Assembly (NCBI GenBank): GCA_019637175.1
Contig: JAHBWD010000024.1
Coordinates: 1 to 64,000 of the forward strand
From: Labilithrix sp.
GTDB lineage: Bacteria; Myxococcota_A; Polyangia; Polyangiales; Polyangiaceae
Direction: 5' to 3'
DNA length: 64,000 bases
Shown: one piece after another, positions 8,996 through 16,983 of the stretch
How positions within the stretch are numbered: the first letter of the stretch is position 1
Layout: every line of letters starts with the position of its first letter
Notes under the pieces: model-generated
The model's database searches: none
What the model saw: the letters and a program-made list of their open reading frames with translations, nothing else
Told to the model about the DNA's origin: nothing
Program-made: the position numbers and the translations under genes

Positions 8996-10618
8996 TCACT
9001 TCCCCCGTCGACGATCGCGAGGCGCGCTCTTCGGCTTGGTCTTCTTGGCGGCGCCTTCGCCCGCGCGCCGGAAGACCGCGATCGCGACGCCGAGGAGCGC
9101 CACCGTCGCCGGCATGAAGAGGATGACGTAGCGGCCGATCGTGCTGCGCGACTCGTCGTTGATCCGGATCCCCGCCGCGACCGCGGACTTGTCGGGCACG
9201 TCGAGGACCTGGGGCTTCGACGCGAGCCAGCTGATCGCGCTCTCGACGAAGAGCGCGCCTCCGCGGAGCGGCAGCGGCTCGCGGAACGAAGGCGACGTGA
9301 GCACGCTCGCCGTGCCGACGACGACGAGGCGCGGGCCGTGCGGCGCCGCCGGGCTCGTCTTCGGGCGCTCCGACCCCATCGCGATCGGGAGCGGACCGGC
9401 GACGTCGCCGGGGCGCTTCTGCGGCGCGTCTTTCCAGTCGGCGGCGCCGACGATGCTCGTGAGACCGAACGAGGTCGGCGACGCGACGAGCAGATCTTGC
9501 GCGATCGGCGAGCCCGGCTCGTTGCCGCGGCGCATCGAGCGCGCGAAGTGGACGACGACGCGAGGGACCTCGCGCTCGCCCTTCACGAGGCCCGCGGTGA
9601 TGTCGTGCTTGCGCGCCTCGACGACGAAGCGGATGCCGCCCGCGCCGGGGAACGTGAGCTCGGGGTTCTGCTCGACGACGAGATCTTCGTCGAGCGCGAC
9701 GCCGAAGGGCGCGAGCACGCGCTCGAGGTTCGCGGAGACGAGCCCGGTGTCGGTGTCTCCCGGGATCGGGCTCGCGGCGAGCAAGAGGCTGCCGCCTCCG
9801 AGGAGCCAGGTGCGGAGCCACTCGGCCTCGTCTTTGGTGAACGCGCCGCGCAGACCCGCGATGACGACGACGCCGCAGCCCTCGTACGGCTGCTGCGCGT
9901 TCGGTCCCGCGGTGTCGACGATGAGCACCTCGTAGTTGTCCTTGTCGAGGACGTCTTTGAGCATGCCCGCGCCGCGATCGCCGACGTCGAGCGGGTTCAT
10001 CTCGCCGTGGCCCGCGGTGAAGCAGATGCGCGTCTTCTCTCCCGCGAGGACGCTGCGGATCGCGCCGGTGAGCGCGCGCTCCTCGCGCGGCTTCACCTGC
10101 GTGTCGTCGGCGCGTGAGACCTCGACCATGTCGTTCGAGGTGAGAAACCACCGGCGATCGCCGCGCGCGACGACGACGATCGCGTCGGCGACGACGTGGC
10201 CCTCTTCGGTGCGGCCGGTCTCGATCTTGAAGCGCTTGCGCACGTCTTCGAGCGCGACGGTGTCGCGATCGGGATCGACGTAGTGGATGTCGAGCTTCGT
10301 CGTCTCCGCCTGATAGGCGACGAGGAGCTGCTTGACGCTCTGCTCGATCGGATCTTGCGGACCGAGCAGCACCCACACCTGGATCGTCTCCGGCAGATCG
10401 CGGAGCGTCTGCACGGTCGCCGGCGAGAGCGTGTAGCGCTTGTCGGTCGTCCAGTCCCAGCGCGTGTAGCGACGCGACGCGACGACGTTCAAGAGGACGA
10501 CGACGGCCATCGCGGCGACGAGGCCGATCAGCGTCGAGGCCTGCGACGCGTCGATCGACGGGAGCAGCCGGCGCGGCGCCTTCTTCTCCTTCGGGGGCTC
10601 CTTCTTCTTCGCCGCCAT
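8996..10618 (-). CDS. GldG-like ABC-exporter subunit
   Basis: A 540-residue protein with a basic N-terminus, one TM at about 29-48, a long extracytoplasmic region and a second TM near 505-525 followed by a very basic tail. The middle contains CFTAGHGEMNPL and GLRGAFTKDEAEWL, characteristic of the GldG / ABC_transp_aux family that sits next to GldA-GldF type transporters. It starts with ATG 10618 overlapping the permease stop as ATGA. In Bacteroidota the family is needed for gliding; outside that phylum its cargo is unknown. Confidence 0.8.
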   Translation of the reverse strand: MAAKKKEPPKEKKAPRRLLPSIDASQASTLIGLVAAMAVVVLLNVVASRRYTRWDWTTDKRYTLSPATVQTLRDLPETIQVWVLLGPQDPIEQSVKQLLVAYQAETTKLDIHYVDPDRDTVALEDVRKRFKIETGRTEEGHVVADAIVVVARGDRRWFLTSNDMVEVSRADDTQVKPREERALTGAIRSVLAGEKTRICFTAGHGEMNPLDVGDRGAGMLKDVLDKDNYEVLIVDTAGPNAQQPYEGCGVVVIAGLRGAFTKDEAEWLRTWLLGGGSLLLAASPIPGDTDTGLVSANLERVLAPFGVALDEDLVVEQNPELTFPGAGGIRFVVEARKHDITAGLVKGEREVPRVVVHFARSMRRGNEPGSPIAQDLLVASPTSFGLTSIVGAADWKDAPQKRPGDVAGPLPIAMGSERPKTSPAAPHGPRLVVVGTASVLTSPSFREPLPLRGGALFVESAISWLASKPQVLDVPDKSAVAAGIRINDESRSTIGRYVILFMPATVALLGVAIAVFRRAGEGAAKKTKPKSAPRDRRRGK

Positions 10619-11367
10619 CAGCCCCACCTCCACGCGTCGACCGCGCGCACGGTGACGAAGAGCGGCAACACGACGAGGGCGCCGTAGAAGACGAGCCGGC
10701 GCGAGTCGACGACGCCGGAGGCGAAGTCGTTCATGTGCGCCCACACCGAGACGTACGAGCAGATGTCGTGCATCAGCGTGCCGTCGCGCGTCACGAACTC
10801 GCCGACGCCGAGGATGAAGAGCACGAGGATGACCATCGCCGTCATCACGAGCGCGAGAAACTGGCTCTTCGTCATCGCGCTCGTGAGGAGGCCGAGCGCG
10901 AGGTAGCCGGCGCCGACGAGGAACACGCCGAGGTAGGCCGAAGCGGCGATGCCCCAGTCGATCTCGCCGGTGCGACGAAGGATGATCAAATAGAAGACCG
11001 TGGGCGCCCACATCGCGACGTAGGTCGTCAGCACCGAGGCGTACTTCGCGAGCACGACCGCCCAGCTCGAGACCGGCGCGGTCATGAGCGCCTCGATCGT
11101 GCCGCTGCGGCGCTCTTCGGCGAAGAGGCGCATCGTCATCGGCGGCGCGAGCAGGAACAGGATCAAGTAGAGGAGGATCGTGTTGCCGAAGAAGGCCTGG
11201 ATCGGCGACTGATCGCTGAGCTGCTGGCCGAGGTTCGCGAAGTGATCGACGAGCAGGTAGAAGTGCATGCCCTGCACGACCAAGAACGTCGTGATGAGCA
11301 CCCACGCGAGCGGCGTCACGAAGAAGGCGAAGAGCTCGCGCTTGTAGATCGGCCAGAAGCTCCTCAC
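10618..11367 (-). CDS. ABC-2 type permease (GldF-like)
   Basis: A 249-residue integral membrane protein with about six hydrophobic segments. The sequence EERRSGTIEALMTAPVSSW is typical of ABC-2 permeases of the GldF/NosY type. The start is GTG 11367, overlapping the ATPase stop as GTGA, which implies coupled synthesis with its ATPase. It is the membrane channel of the exporter formed with the genes on either side. Confidence 0.87.
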   Translation of the reverse strand: MRSFWPIYKRELFAFFVTPLAWVLITTFLVVQGMHFYLLVDHFANLGQQLSDQSPIQAFFGNTILLYLILFLLAPPMTMRLFAEERRSGTIEALMTAPVSSWAVVLAKYASVLTTYVAMWAPTVFYLIILRRTGEIDWGIAASAYLGVFLVGAGYLALGLLTSAMTKSQFLALVMTAMVILVLFILGVGEFVTRDGTLMHDICSYVSVWAHMNDFASGVVDSRRLVFYGALVVLPLFVTVRAVDAWRWG

Positions 11368-12365
11368 GACGCGTCCTCCTCCGCGCCTTCTTCCTCTTCC
11401 TCTCCCTCTTCCTCTTCTTCCTCTTCGCCCGGCGGAGCGTCGCGCGTGAGCGCGGCGAACACCTCTTCGAGCGAGCTGCGGATCGCGCGGACCTCGCGCA
11501 CGAAGCAGCCCGCGCGCACGAGCGCGGCGACCGCCTCTTCGGTGGCTCTCAGGGCATCGGCCTCGTCGACCTTCTTGCCCCAACCGCACGTGATCGCTCC
11601 CGAATCGAACGACGCCTTGGCGATCCCCGAGACGCCGCGGACGGCGGCGAGCGCGGCGCTCTCGTCGCCGCGCACGACGAGGTGGAGGCCCGCCGTTCGC
11701 CGCTTGCTCGCGAGATCCTTCATCGTTCCCTGCGCGACGAGCTTGCCCTTCGCGATGACGACGACGCGGCTGCAGCTCGCCTCGACCTCGCTCAAGATGT
11801 GCGTGGAGAGCAAGACGGTGTGATCCTTGCCGAGCTCGCGGATGACGTCGCGCACCTCGCGGATCTGGTTGGGATCGAGGCCGGCGGTCGGCTCGTCGAG
11901 GATGAGCAGCGGCGGCCGCGCGACGAGCGCGTCCGCGAGGCCGACGCGCTGGCGGTAGCCCTTCGAGAGGTGGCCGATGACGACGTTGGCGACGTCGTCG
12001 ACGTTCGCCTTCCGCATCGCGTCGTCGACGAAAGCGCCGCGGTCGCCGCGCGCGACGCGCTTGAGCTCCGCGCGAAACGCGAGGTACTCGGCGACGCGCA
12101 TCTCGGGATAGAGCGGGACGGCCTCGGGCATGTAGCCGATCTTCCCTCGCGCTTCGAAGCTCTGGTCTTTGATGTCGAAGCCGGCGACCGAGACCTTGCC
12201 GCTCGTCATGCCGAGGAAGCCCGACAGGATCCGGAGCGTCGTGCTCTTGCCTGCGCCGTTCGGCCCGAGGAAGCCGACGACCTCGCCTTTGTCGACCTCG
12301 AACGTCACGTCGTCGACGGCGAGCTTCTTGCCGTAGCGCTTGACGAGCTTCTGGACGGAGATCAT
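11364..12365 (-). CDS. ABC transporter ATPase (GldA-like) with acidic tail
   Basis: A 333-residue ATPase. Walker A is GPNGAGKST, the signature is LSKGYRQRVGLADAL (the usual LSGGQ varied to LSKGY), and Walker B is LLILDEPTAGLD followed by the H-loop STHILSE. The region after about residue 230 is an accessory domain as in GldA/NatA-type subunits. The last twenty-odd residues are almost pure Glu, encoded by a long homopyrimidine stretch on the + strand at about 11386-11426. ATG 12365 is the first good start. This appears to be the first gene of the seven-gene minus-strand run. Confidence 0.88.
   Translation of the reverse strand: MISVQKLVKRYGKKLAVDDVTFEVDKGEVVGFLGPNGAGKSTTLRILSGFLGMTSGKVSVAGFDIKDQSFEARGKIGYMPEAVPLYPEMRVAEYLAFRAELKRVARGDRGAFVDDAMRKANVDDVANVVIGHLSKGYRQRVGLADALVARPPLLILDEPTAGLDPNQIREVRDVIRELGKDHTVLLSTHILSEVEASCSRVVVIAKGKLVAQGTMKDLASKRRTAGLHLVVRGDESAALAAVRGVSGIAKASFDSGAITCGWGKKVDEADALRATEEAVAALVRAGCFVREVRAIRSSLEEVFAALTRDAPPGEEEEEEEGEEEEEGAEEDAS
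11386..11426. repeat. 41-base homopyrimidine tract inside the ABC ATPase gene
   Basis: On the + strand every base from 11386 to 11426 is C or T, built from CTT and CCT triplets. It encodes the Glu-rich C-terminus on the minus strand. Such tracts can slip during replication and can form triplex DNA; neither is shown here. Confidence 0.8.
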
Positions 12366-12410
12366 CGGGCGGCGGACGGGTTCTAGCGCAGCGGACGGGC
12401 CGCGGCGGGC

Positions 12411-12447
12411 AGAAGTTTCCGTCGGACGGCTCCGCGAGGCACAATTT
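12411..12447. repeat. 37-base dispersed repeat, copy 1
   Basis: This lies in the 122-base gap between the ABC ATPase start and the serine protease stop. It matches 13839-13875 at all but about four positions, in the same orientation. The shared core includes GACGGCTCCGCGAGGCAC. Read on the minus strand it sits 46 bases upstream of the ATPase start. Confidence 0.75.
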
Positions 12448-12487
12448 GGTGCTGCCGGCGCCGCGGAGCGCAGCTCCTCGCCGTCTC

Positions 12488-13714
12488 TCAGGGCGACGCG
12501 ACGAAGACGGGCGGCAGCGGATTGACGATGATCGGGCTGCGGTCGAGGAGGAGGCTGCGGCTGAACTTGGCCTCCATCTGCTGCGTCACCGACGTCGGCG
12601 TGTACGTGAGCCCCGTCTGACCGGGCCGGAACGCGTCGGGATCGTTGCAGAGGCGCGTGAGGGTCCACTCCGAGCCGGTCGACACGGGGCCGAGCAGCTC
12701 GTGCTCTCCGTTCGCGTTGCGCTGGAGGACGCCCGAGCCCGACGTGCCGTGACAACCGAAGAGATCGGTGCGCGTCGAGTTGAAGAGGCGACGGCGCGCC
12801 GTGCCGTCGCTCCACGGGACGGACTTCAGCGGGAGGAGCGCGTTCGTGCGGCTGGCGATGTAGTGCCAGTTCGCCTTCCGCGCCGCGAGCTTGTCGGCAG
12901 CCGTCGCGTTCAGTCGCGTGTAGTGCTGGAAGCGATCGAACGCCGTGACCGGCGCGCCCGCCTGCGGCTGCGTGAGGGGGATCGGCGAGAGCAGCTCGTG
13001 GAACCAGTACATCTCGACGGGGCCGGCGAGCGGGTCGGAGCTCGCGACCGGGAGCCAGGGCGCGCTCGACGCGCGGTTGCTGCAGTGGAGCATCGCGACG
13101 TCGCCCGTGAAGTCGCAGTTGTGGGCGGGAGAGTCGGGGATGAGCGAGTGCGCGCAGCGCGAGACGAGCTTGCACGTGAGCGCGGTCGACTGGAAGCCGG
13201 GCACGTCGTTCATCGCGGTCGCGAGCGGCTCGTAGTTCGGGTACGTCCCCTTGATGAGCGCGGCGGTGTGGAGCGCGAGCAGGTTCGCGTTGGTGACGTC
13301 GACCTGACGCACCGTGAGCGTGTTGTTCGCGGGATCGGGGACGTTCTGCTGCTCGACGCAGTGCGCGGCGGTGATCGCGAAGTGCGGCGAGATGAACGTC
13401 ACGCCGCACGTGCCGCGGACGGCCAGAGAGATCGGCATGCCCATCGGACCGGTGTTCGAGGTGATCGTCGCCGGCTGACCGTTCGGACCTCGCATCGGAA
13501 TTTCGAGCACGCCGGTCGCCTTCGACGCGCGCGAGCCGTCTTGAACGATCGCGAACTGCGTCCCGCCGTTCTCGGCCTGGACCTCGGCGCTCGTCGCGCC
13601 GAGATCGCCGTCGTCGACGTCGGGAGCGTCGGCGGGCGCGCTCACGCATCCGGCGATCGCGAGGAGGAGCGGGAGACCGAACCGGCGAGGAACGACGCTC
13701 GAGAGGGGGCGCAT
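12488..13714 (-). CDS. Trypsin-fold serine protease lipoprotein
   Basis: A 408-residue exported protein with lipobox IAGC ending at Cys23. The catalytic triad of a chymotrypsin-fold (S1/V8-like) protease is visible: ITAAHC with His118, FTGDVAML with Asp205, and GCHGTSGSGVL with the nucleophile most likely Ser325. Several Cys residues around these blocks could form disulfides. ATG 13714 gives a proper lipoprotein signal; the frame is open far upstream but that part has no protein-like features. It is divergent from the formylglycine-enzyme-fold gene, and copies of a 37-base repeat lie on both sides. Confidence 0.82.
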   Translation of the reverse strand: MRPLSSVVPRRFGLPLLLAIAGCVSAPADAPDVDDGDLGATSAEVQAENGGTQFAIVQDGSRASKATGVLEIPMRGPNGQPATITSNTGPMGMPISLAVRGTCGVTFISPHFAITAAHCVEQQNVPDPANNTLTVRQVDVTNANLLALHTAALIKGTYPNYEPLATAMNDVPGFQSTALTCKLVSRCAHSLIPDSPAHNCDFTGDVAMLHCSNRASSAPWLPVASSDPLAGPVEMYWFHELLSPIPLTQPQAGAPVTAFDRFQHYTRLNATAADKLAARKANWHYIASRTNALLPLKSVPWSDGTARRRLFNSTRTDLFGCHGTSGSGVLQRNANGEHELLGPVSTGSEWTLTRLCNDPDAFRPGQTGLTYTPTSVTQQMEAKFSRSLLLDRSPIIVNPLPPVFVASP

Positions 13715-13838
13715 GGTGAGTCGCCGTGCGAGCAGGTGACGTGCCAGCGCGAAGGCGCCAAACCTCGCGAAAAATGGGACTGGCCGGGCGCGCGCGCGCG
13801 GTCCGACGACGCGCGCGCGCGCACCGCGAAAGCGGGAA

Positions 13839-13875
13839 AGAAGTTTCCCTCCGACGGCTCCGCGAGGCACATTTT
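13839..13875. repeat. 37-base dispersed repeat, copy 2
   Basis: This is the second copy of the element at 12411-12447, within the 159-base divergent gap between the protease and the FGE-fold lipoprotein. Its end abuts the TTG start at 13874, so its GCGAGGCA part could serve as that gene's ribosome site. Just upstream, 13789-13822 is an alternating GC run with an inverted-repeat layout. Confidence 0.75.
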
Positions 13876-14848
13876 GATCGTGCGTTGCTTCGGCGTGCTC
13901 GGGACGACCATCCTGATCGGATCGCTCGGCGGGTGCCCGTCGGGCAGCCCGAGACCGATCGCCTTGGGGCCGCCGGACGCGAGCGAGGCGGGCGTGAAGG
14001 CAGACGCCGTGGTCGACGCCGGCGACGACGCGCGCGCCGACGCCGGAGCGCCGAAGCAGGAGGCGCCGAAGCAAGAAGCGCCGAAGCAGGAAGAAGGGAT
14101 GCTCCTCGTCGAGGGCGGAACGTTCCGGATGGGCGCCGACAGCGGCGGCGAAGGCGACGAGCGACCCGCGCACGACGTCACGCTGAAGAGCTTCTGGCTC
14201 GACGTGACCGAGGTGACGCAAGCAGCGTACGACGAGTGCGTCGCGGCCAAGGCGTGCGCCGCGCCCGACGCCGCGATCCTCGCGAGCTTCGGCGGGCTCT
14301 TCAAAGGGCCGAAGAAGCCCGTGATCGGGATCACGTGGTTCTCCGCGCGCGACTACTGCAAGTGGAAGGGCAAGCGGCTGCCGCGCGAGGCGGAGTACGA
14401 ACGCGCGGTGCGAGGGAGCGACGGCCGGCGCCATCCGTGGGGCAACGAGCCGCCGACGCACGAGCGGACGGTCTTCGAGGCGAACGCGACGGAAGACGTG
14501 GGCACGCATCCCGCGGGGCGCGGCCCCTACGGTCACGACGATCTCGCCGGCAACGTTTGGGAGTGGATCGAAGACGACTACGACCCGTTCGCCTACCGGC
14601 GGAGCGGCGCGCCCGAGGGCAAGCCGGGCACGTGCGAGGAGATCATCGCCGCGCAGAACCAGCTCCGACGCGAGAACAAGCAAGGCTTCACGGGATCGAA
14701 CCCGATCCCCACCGAGTGCGAGAAGTCGATCCGCGGCGGCGCCTACAACTACCCGGCCGGCGGCCTGCGGAGCACCAACCGCATCCATCATCCCCCGAGC
14801 TTCAAGCTGCGAATGACCGGCGCGCGCTGCGCGAAAGACGCCGGCTGA
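13874..14848 (+). CDS. Formylglycine-generating-enzyme-fold lipoprotein
   Basis: About 324 residues if translated from TTG 13874 (GTG 13880 is an alternative). The signal ends in lipobox SLGGC. A short linker with three APKQE repeats (about 14049-14090) leads to a SUMF1/FGE-sulfatase domain: MLLVEGGTFRMG, DVTEVTQ, PVIGITWFSARDYCKWKGKRLPREAEYE, GNVWEWIEDDY, RGGAYNYP and TGARC. In true FGE the segment after RGGS/A-x has the copper-binding catalytic Cys pair. Here Tyr replaces the first, so the enzyme activity is doubtful and a binding or other role is likely. It ends 73 bases before the TSP1 protein gene. Confidence 0.75.
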   Translation: MIVRCFGVLGTTILIGSLGGCPSGSPRPIALGPPDASEAGVKADAVVDAGDDARADAGAPKQEAPKQEAPKQEEGMLLVEGGTFRMGADSGGEGDERPAHDVTLKSFWLDVTEVTQAAYDECVAAKACAAPDAAILASFGGLFKGPKKPVIGITWFSARDYCKWKGKRLPREAEYERAVRGSDGRRHPWGNEPPTHERTVFEANATEDVGTHPAGRGPYGHDDLAGNVWEWIEDDYDPFAYRRSGAPEGKPGTCEEIIAAQNQLRRENKQGFTGSNPIPTECEKSIRGGAYNYPAGGLRSTNRIHHPPSFKLRMTGARCAKDAG

Positions 14849-14875
14849 TCGCGCGCTAGATTCGATTCAATCTTC

Positions 14876-14911
14876 GGGCCTCCCGGCCGTTCAGAGAGCA
14901 AAAGGGAGGCC
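14876..14911. promoter_or_regulatory. Hairpin covering the ribosome site of the TSP1-domain gene
   Basis: GGCCTCCC at 14877-14884 pairs perfectly with GGGAGGCC at 14904-14911, with a 19-base loop. The 3' arm holds the only GGGAGG ribosome-site-like sequence before ATG 14922, so folding could limit translation. It may instead be the weak end of the preceding transcript; no T-run follows. Confidence 0.45.
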
Positions 14912-14921
14912 TTGAAAGAAA

Positions 14922-15668
14922 ATGAATCGTTCGGTTCTCAAGTCTGCTGCGCTCATCCTCACCGGGCTCTTTGCCGTGTTCGCCACGCACTGCGCGGCGC
15001 CGACCGACTTGCCCGAGGAGGCGACGGGGGAAGAAGCCGCCGCGGACGATGACGAGGGCGACGTCCAGTCGACGAGCCAAGCCCTCCACTCGAACTGCTG
15101 GGCGCAGATCCAGCGTCCGTTCCCGACGGACAAGTTCCTCGCGGCGGGTACGGCGATGAAGCTCCGAACGAACCCGAACCTGAACTGCCCGGTCAACGTG
15201 ACGGAGAAGCTCGCGTACCGGTTCTATGTCGAAGGCCCCGGCGGGCGCATCTCGCTCCAGGGGGCGGACGGGTGGAGCCTCTCGCGCATCGTCGACCTCG
15301 ACACGACGAGCCTCCAGCCCGGTCGATACAAGGTGTACCTCTACTCGATGCCGGCCTCGATGATCCCGGCGTGGCTGCAGAACGACCCGGTCGCGCGCCA
15401 CACGTCGAAGCGCTCGGGCAACACCTACTTCGAGCTCGTCAACGCGAGCTGGTCGACGGGCAACTGGAGCGCGTGCTCCGCGTCATGCGACATGGGCATG
15501 CGGGCGAGGTCGGTCGATTGCAAGAACGTCAACGGCACGGTGGTGGACGCGTCGTTCTGCGCAGGGCTGCCGCCGTCGACGTCCGAGCTGTGCTACGCCG
15601 GGCCGTGCATGTGCTTGCCGCACTGCTGGGCCATGCCGTGGATGCCCGACTGCATGGGCTGCCTCTGA
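14922..15668 (+). CDS. Secreted protein with ADAMTS-like thrombospondin type-1 domain
   Basis: A 248-residue exported protein. Residues 1-24 form a signal ending in FATHC, a possible but weak lipobox; an acidic stretch follows. The middle (about 55-175) has no recognised family. Residues 177-229 match a thrombospondin type-1 repeat of the ADAMTS kind: W177-x4-W182, then six cysteines in the expected pattern (C185, C189, C200, C213, C224, C229) with the CSASCDMGMRARSVDC core. A Cys- and Met-rich end (CMCLPHCWAMPWMPDCMGCL) follows. TSP1 domains are mainly animal extracellular modules. Adhesion is a reasonable guess, not shown. It converges with the DUF3293 gene. Confidence 0.72.
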   Translation: MNRSVLKSAALILTGLFAVFATHCAAPTDLPEEATGEEAAADDDEGDVQSTSQALHSNCWAQIQRPFPTDKFLAAGTAMKLRTNPNLNCPVNVTEKLAYRFYVEGPGGRISLQGADGWSLSRIVDLDTTSLQPGRYKVYLYSMPASMIPAWLQNDPVARHTSKRSGNTYFELVNASWSTGNWSACSASCDMGMRARSVDCKNVNGTVVDASFCAGLPPSTSELCYAGPCMCLPHCWAMPWMPDCMGCL

Positions 15669-15691
15669 GCGACGAGCTCTTCGCTGGGAGT

Positions 15692-15715
15692 CGCCGCCGG
15701 TTCTCGCCGGCGGCG
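15692..15715. terminator. GC hairpin between convergent genes
   Basis: CGCCGCCGG at 15692-15700 pairs with CCGGCGGCG at 15707-15715 across a six-base loop. It is placed between the convergent stops at 15668 and 15721, so it could end transcription from either side. There is no T-run, so an intrinsic terminator is only possible. Confidence 0.45.
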
Positions 15716-15720
15716 GCGCC

Positions 15721-16188
15721 TCAGGCGCGAACGCGCCAGTTGCCCACGAAGGTGCGCGCGATCTCGTCGCAGGTCGGATCGGTCACGATGAGCTCGGGCC
15801 GCCCGTTGCGGTTGACGACGATCGTGTTCTGCCGGAACACGCGCCCGAAGGCGACCGCCTCGTCGCGATCCATCTCGTGCACGAGCCACGAAGGCTCGCG
15901 CCACGTGCCCTCGGGATCCTCTTCGTAGCCGACGCAGGCTTCGACGCGATAGCAGCCGAGGATGAGCATGTCGCGGAGCACGGAGTGACGCGAGTCGTTG
16001 ACCTTGCGCGGAAGGAGCATCGAGCGGGGGTTGAAGGCCGTGAGGATCGAGAACGACTTGAGCAGGAGCTCGGGCAAGGCCTTCGGGTCTTGCACGACGT
16101 CGCCGTCGAGCGAGACGCGGAGCGGGCCGTTCGCCGTCGGCAGGTCGTAGACGGTCGCGAGGTACTGCCGGAGGAGGTTGTGATCCAT
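15721..16188 (-). CDS. DUF3293 protein
   Basis: A 155-residue soluble protein. Family-like features are LRQYLATVYDL near the N-terminus, ITAFNPRS-type text (ILTAFNPRSM), the N-x-x-R block (KVNDSRHSVLRDML), the WREPSWLV segment and a C-terminal FRQNTIVV. DUF3293 has no known function. It follows the response regulator by 30 bases on the same strand, so it may belong to the same transcript. Confidence 0.75.
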   Translation of the reverse strand: MDHNLLRQYLATVYDLPTANGPLRVSLDGDVVQDPKALPELLLKSFSILTAFNPRSMLLPRKVNDSRHSVLRDMLILGCYRVEACVGYEEDPEGTWREPSWLVHEMDRDEAVAFGRVFRQNTIVVNRNGRPELIVTDPTCDEIARTFVGNWRVRA

Positions 16189-16218
16189 GACGCGCGAGAC
16201 CTCTTAGCCGATTCCGGG

Positions 16219-16983
16219 TCAGCCGTCGAAGCGGTAGCCGACGCCGCGCACGGTCTGGATGTACGCGGGCTCTTGAGGATCGACCTCGAGCTTGGCCCGG
16301 AGCTGCTGGATGAAATTGTCGACGGTGCGGGGCGTACCGTGATGCTTCGGCCCCCAGACGCGCCGGAAGATGTCGTCGCGTGACAAGACGCGGCCGCGCT
16401 CGTTCATCAGGCACACGAGGACGTCGAACTCGCGCGCGGTCATCTCGACGAGCGCGCCGGCGCGCTTGACGCTGCGCCCGTCGACGTCGACCTCGACGTC
16501 GCCGAAGACGACGCCCCGCCGGCGCTCGGCCGGCGCGGCGGCGGCGCCGCGGCGGAGGCCCGCGCGCACGCGCGCGAGCAGCTCCGCGAGGCTGAACGGC
16601 TTCGCCACGTAGTCTTCGGCGCCGAGCTCGAGGCCGGCGACCTTGTCCATCTCGCCCGTCTTGGCCGAGAGGATGATGATCGGCATCGTCTTGCCCTCGG
16701 CGCGGAGGGCGTGGAGCACCTCGAGGCCGTTCCGCTTCGGGAGCATCACGTCGAGGATGATCAGATCCGGCGCGACGCGACGCGCGAGCTCGAGCCCCGC
16801 GTCGCCGTCTTCGGCGACGTGCACGACGTAGCCCTCGCTCTCGAGGTTGATCCTGAGGCCGATGGCGATGCTGGCGTCGTCTTCGACGACGAGCACGCGC
16901 TTGCCCGCGAGCGGGGCGCGCGCCGTCGGTACCGGCGCTTCAACCGCCTCCGAGTCCGCGCTCTTGCTCTTCGGATCGGCCAT
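16219..16983 (-). CDS. OmpR/PhoB-family response regulator
   Basis: About 254 residues. The receiver domain has the acidic pair VVEDD, the phospho-acceptor Asp in LIILDVMLP, and the switch residues of ILSAKT and AKPF. The C-terminal winged helix has TAREFDVLVCLM, RVWGPKHHGTPRTVDNFI and RGVGYRFDG. The Ala/Glu-rich N-terminal tail of about 27 residues is longer than normal. The start at 16983 (ATG) lies inside the 3' end of the kinase gene (44-base overlap); 16998 is possible. It is the partner of the kinase directly upstream. Confidence 0.92.
   Translation of the reverse strand: MADPKSKSADSEAVEAPVPTARAPLAGKRVLVVEDDASIAIGLRINLESEGYVVHVAEDGDAGLELARRVAPDLIILDVMLPKRNGLEVLHALRAEGKTMPIIILSAKTGEMDKVAGLELGAEDYVAKPFSLAELLARVRAGLRRGAAAAPAERRRGVVFGDVEVDVDGRSVKRAGALVEMTAREFDVLVCLMNERGRVLSRDDIFRRVWGPKHHGTPRTVDNFIQQLRAKLEVDPQEPAYIQTVRGVGYRFDG

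Noticed and set aside
6076..9117. Open frame of about 1,000 residues on the plus strand across dam and the DUF4340 gene
   Set aside because: It crosses gene boundaries on the other strand and has low-complexity Arg/Ala/Glu composition; the minus-strand genes have clear family motifs and coupled starts.
13789..13822. Alternating GC run as a terminator
   Set aside because: It can fold, but it is in a divergent promoter gap and has no T-run. Low-complexity GC is the simpler reading.
12449..13870. Plus-strand gene starting at the first 37-base repeat and running into the FGE-fold gene
   Set aside because: The frame is open but antisense to the protease with its signal and triad, and the region has no protein features until the lipoprotein signal at 13874.
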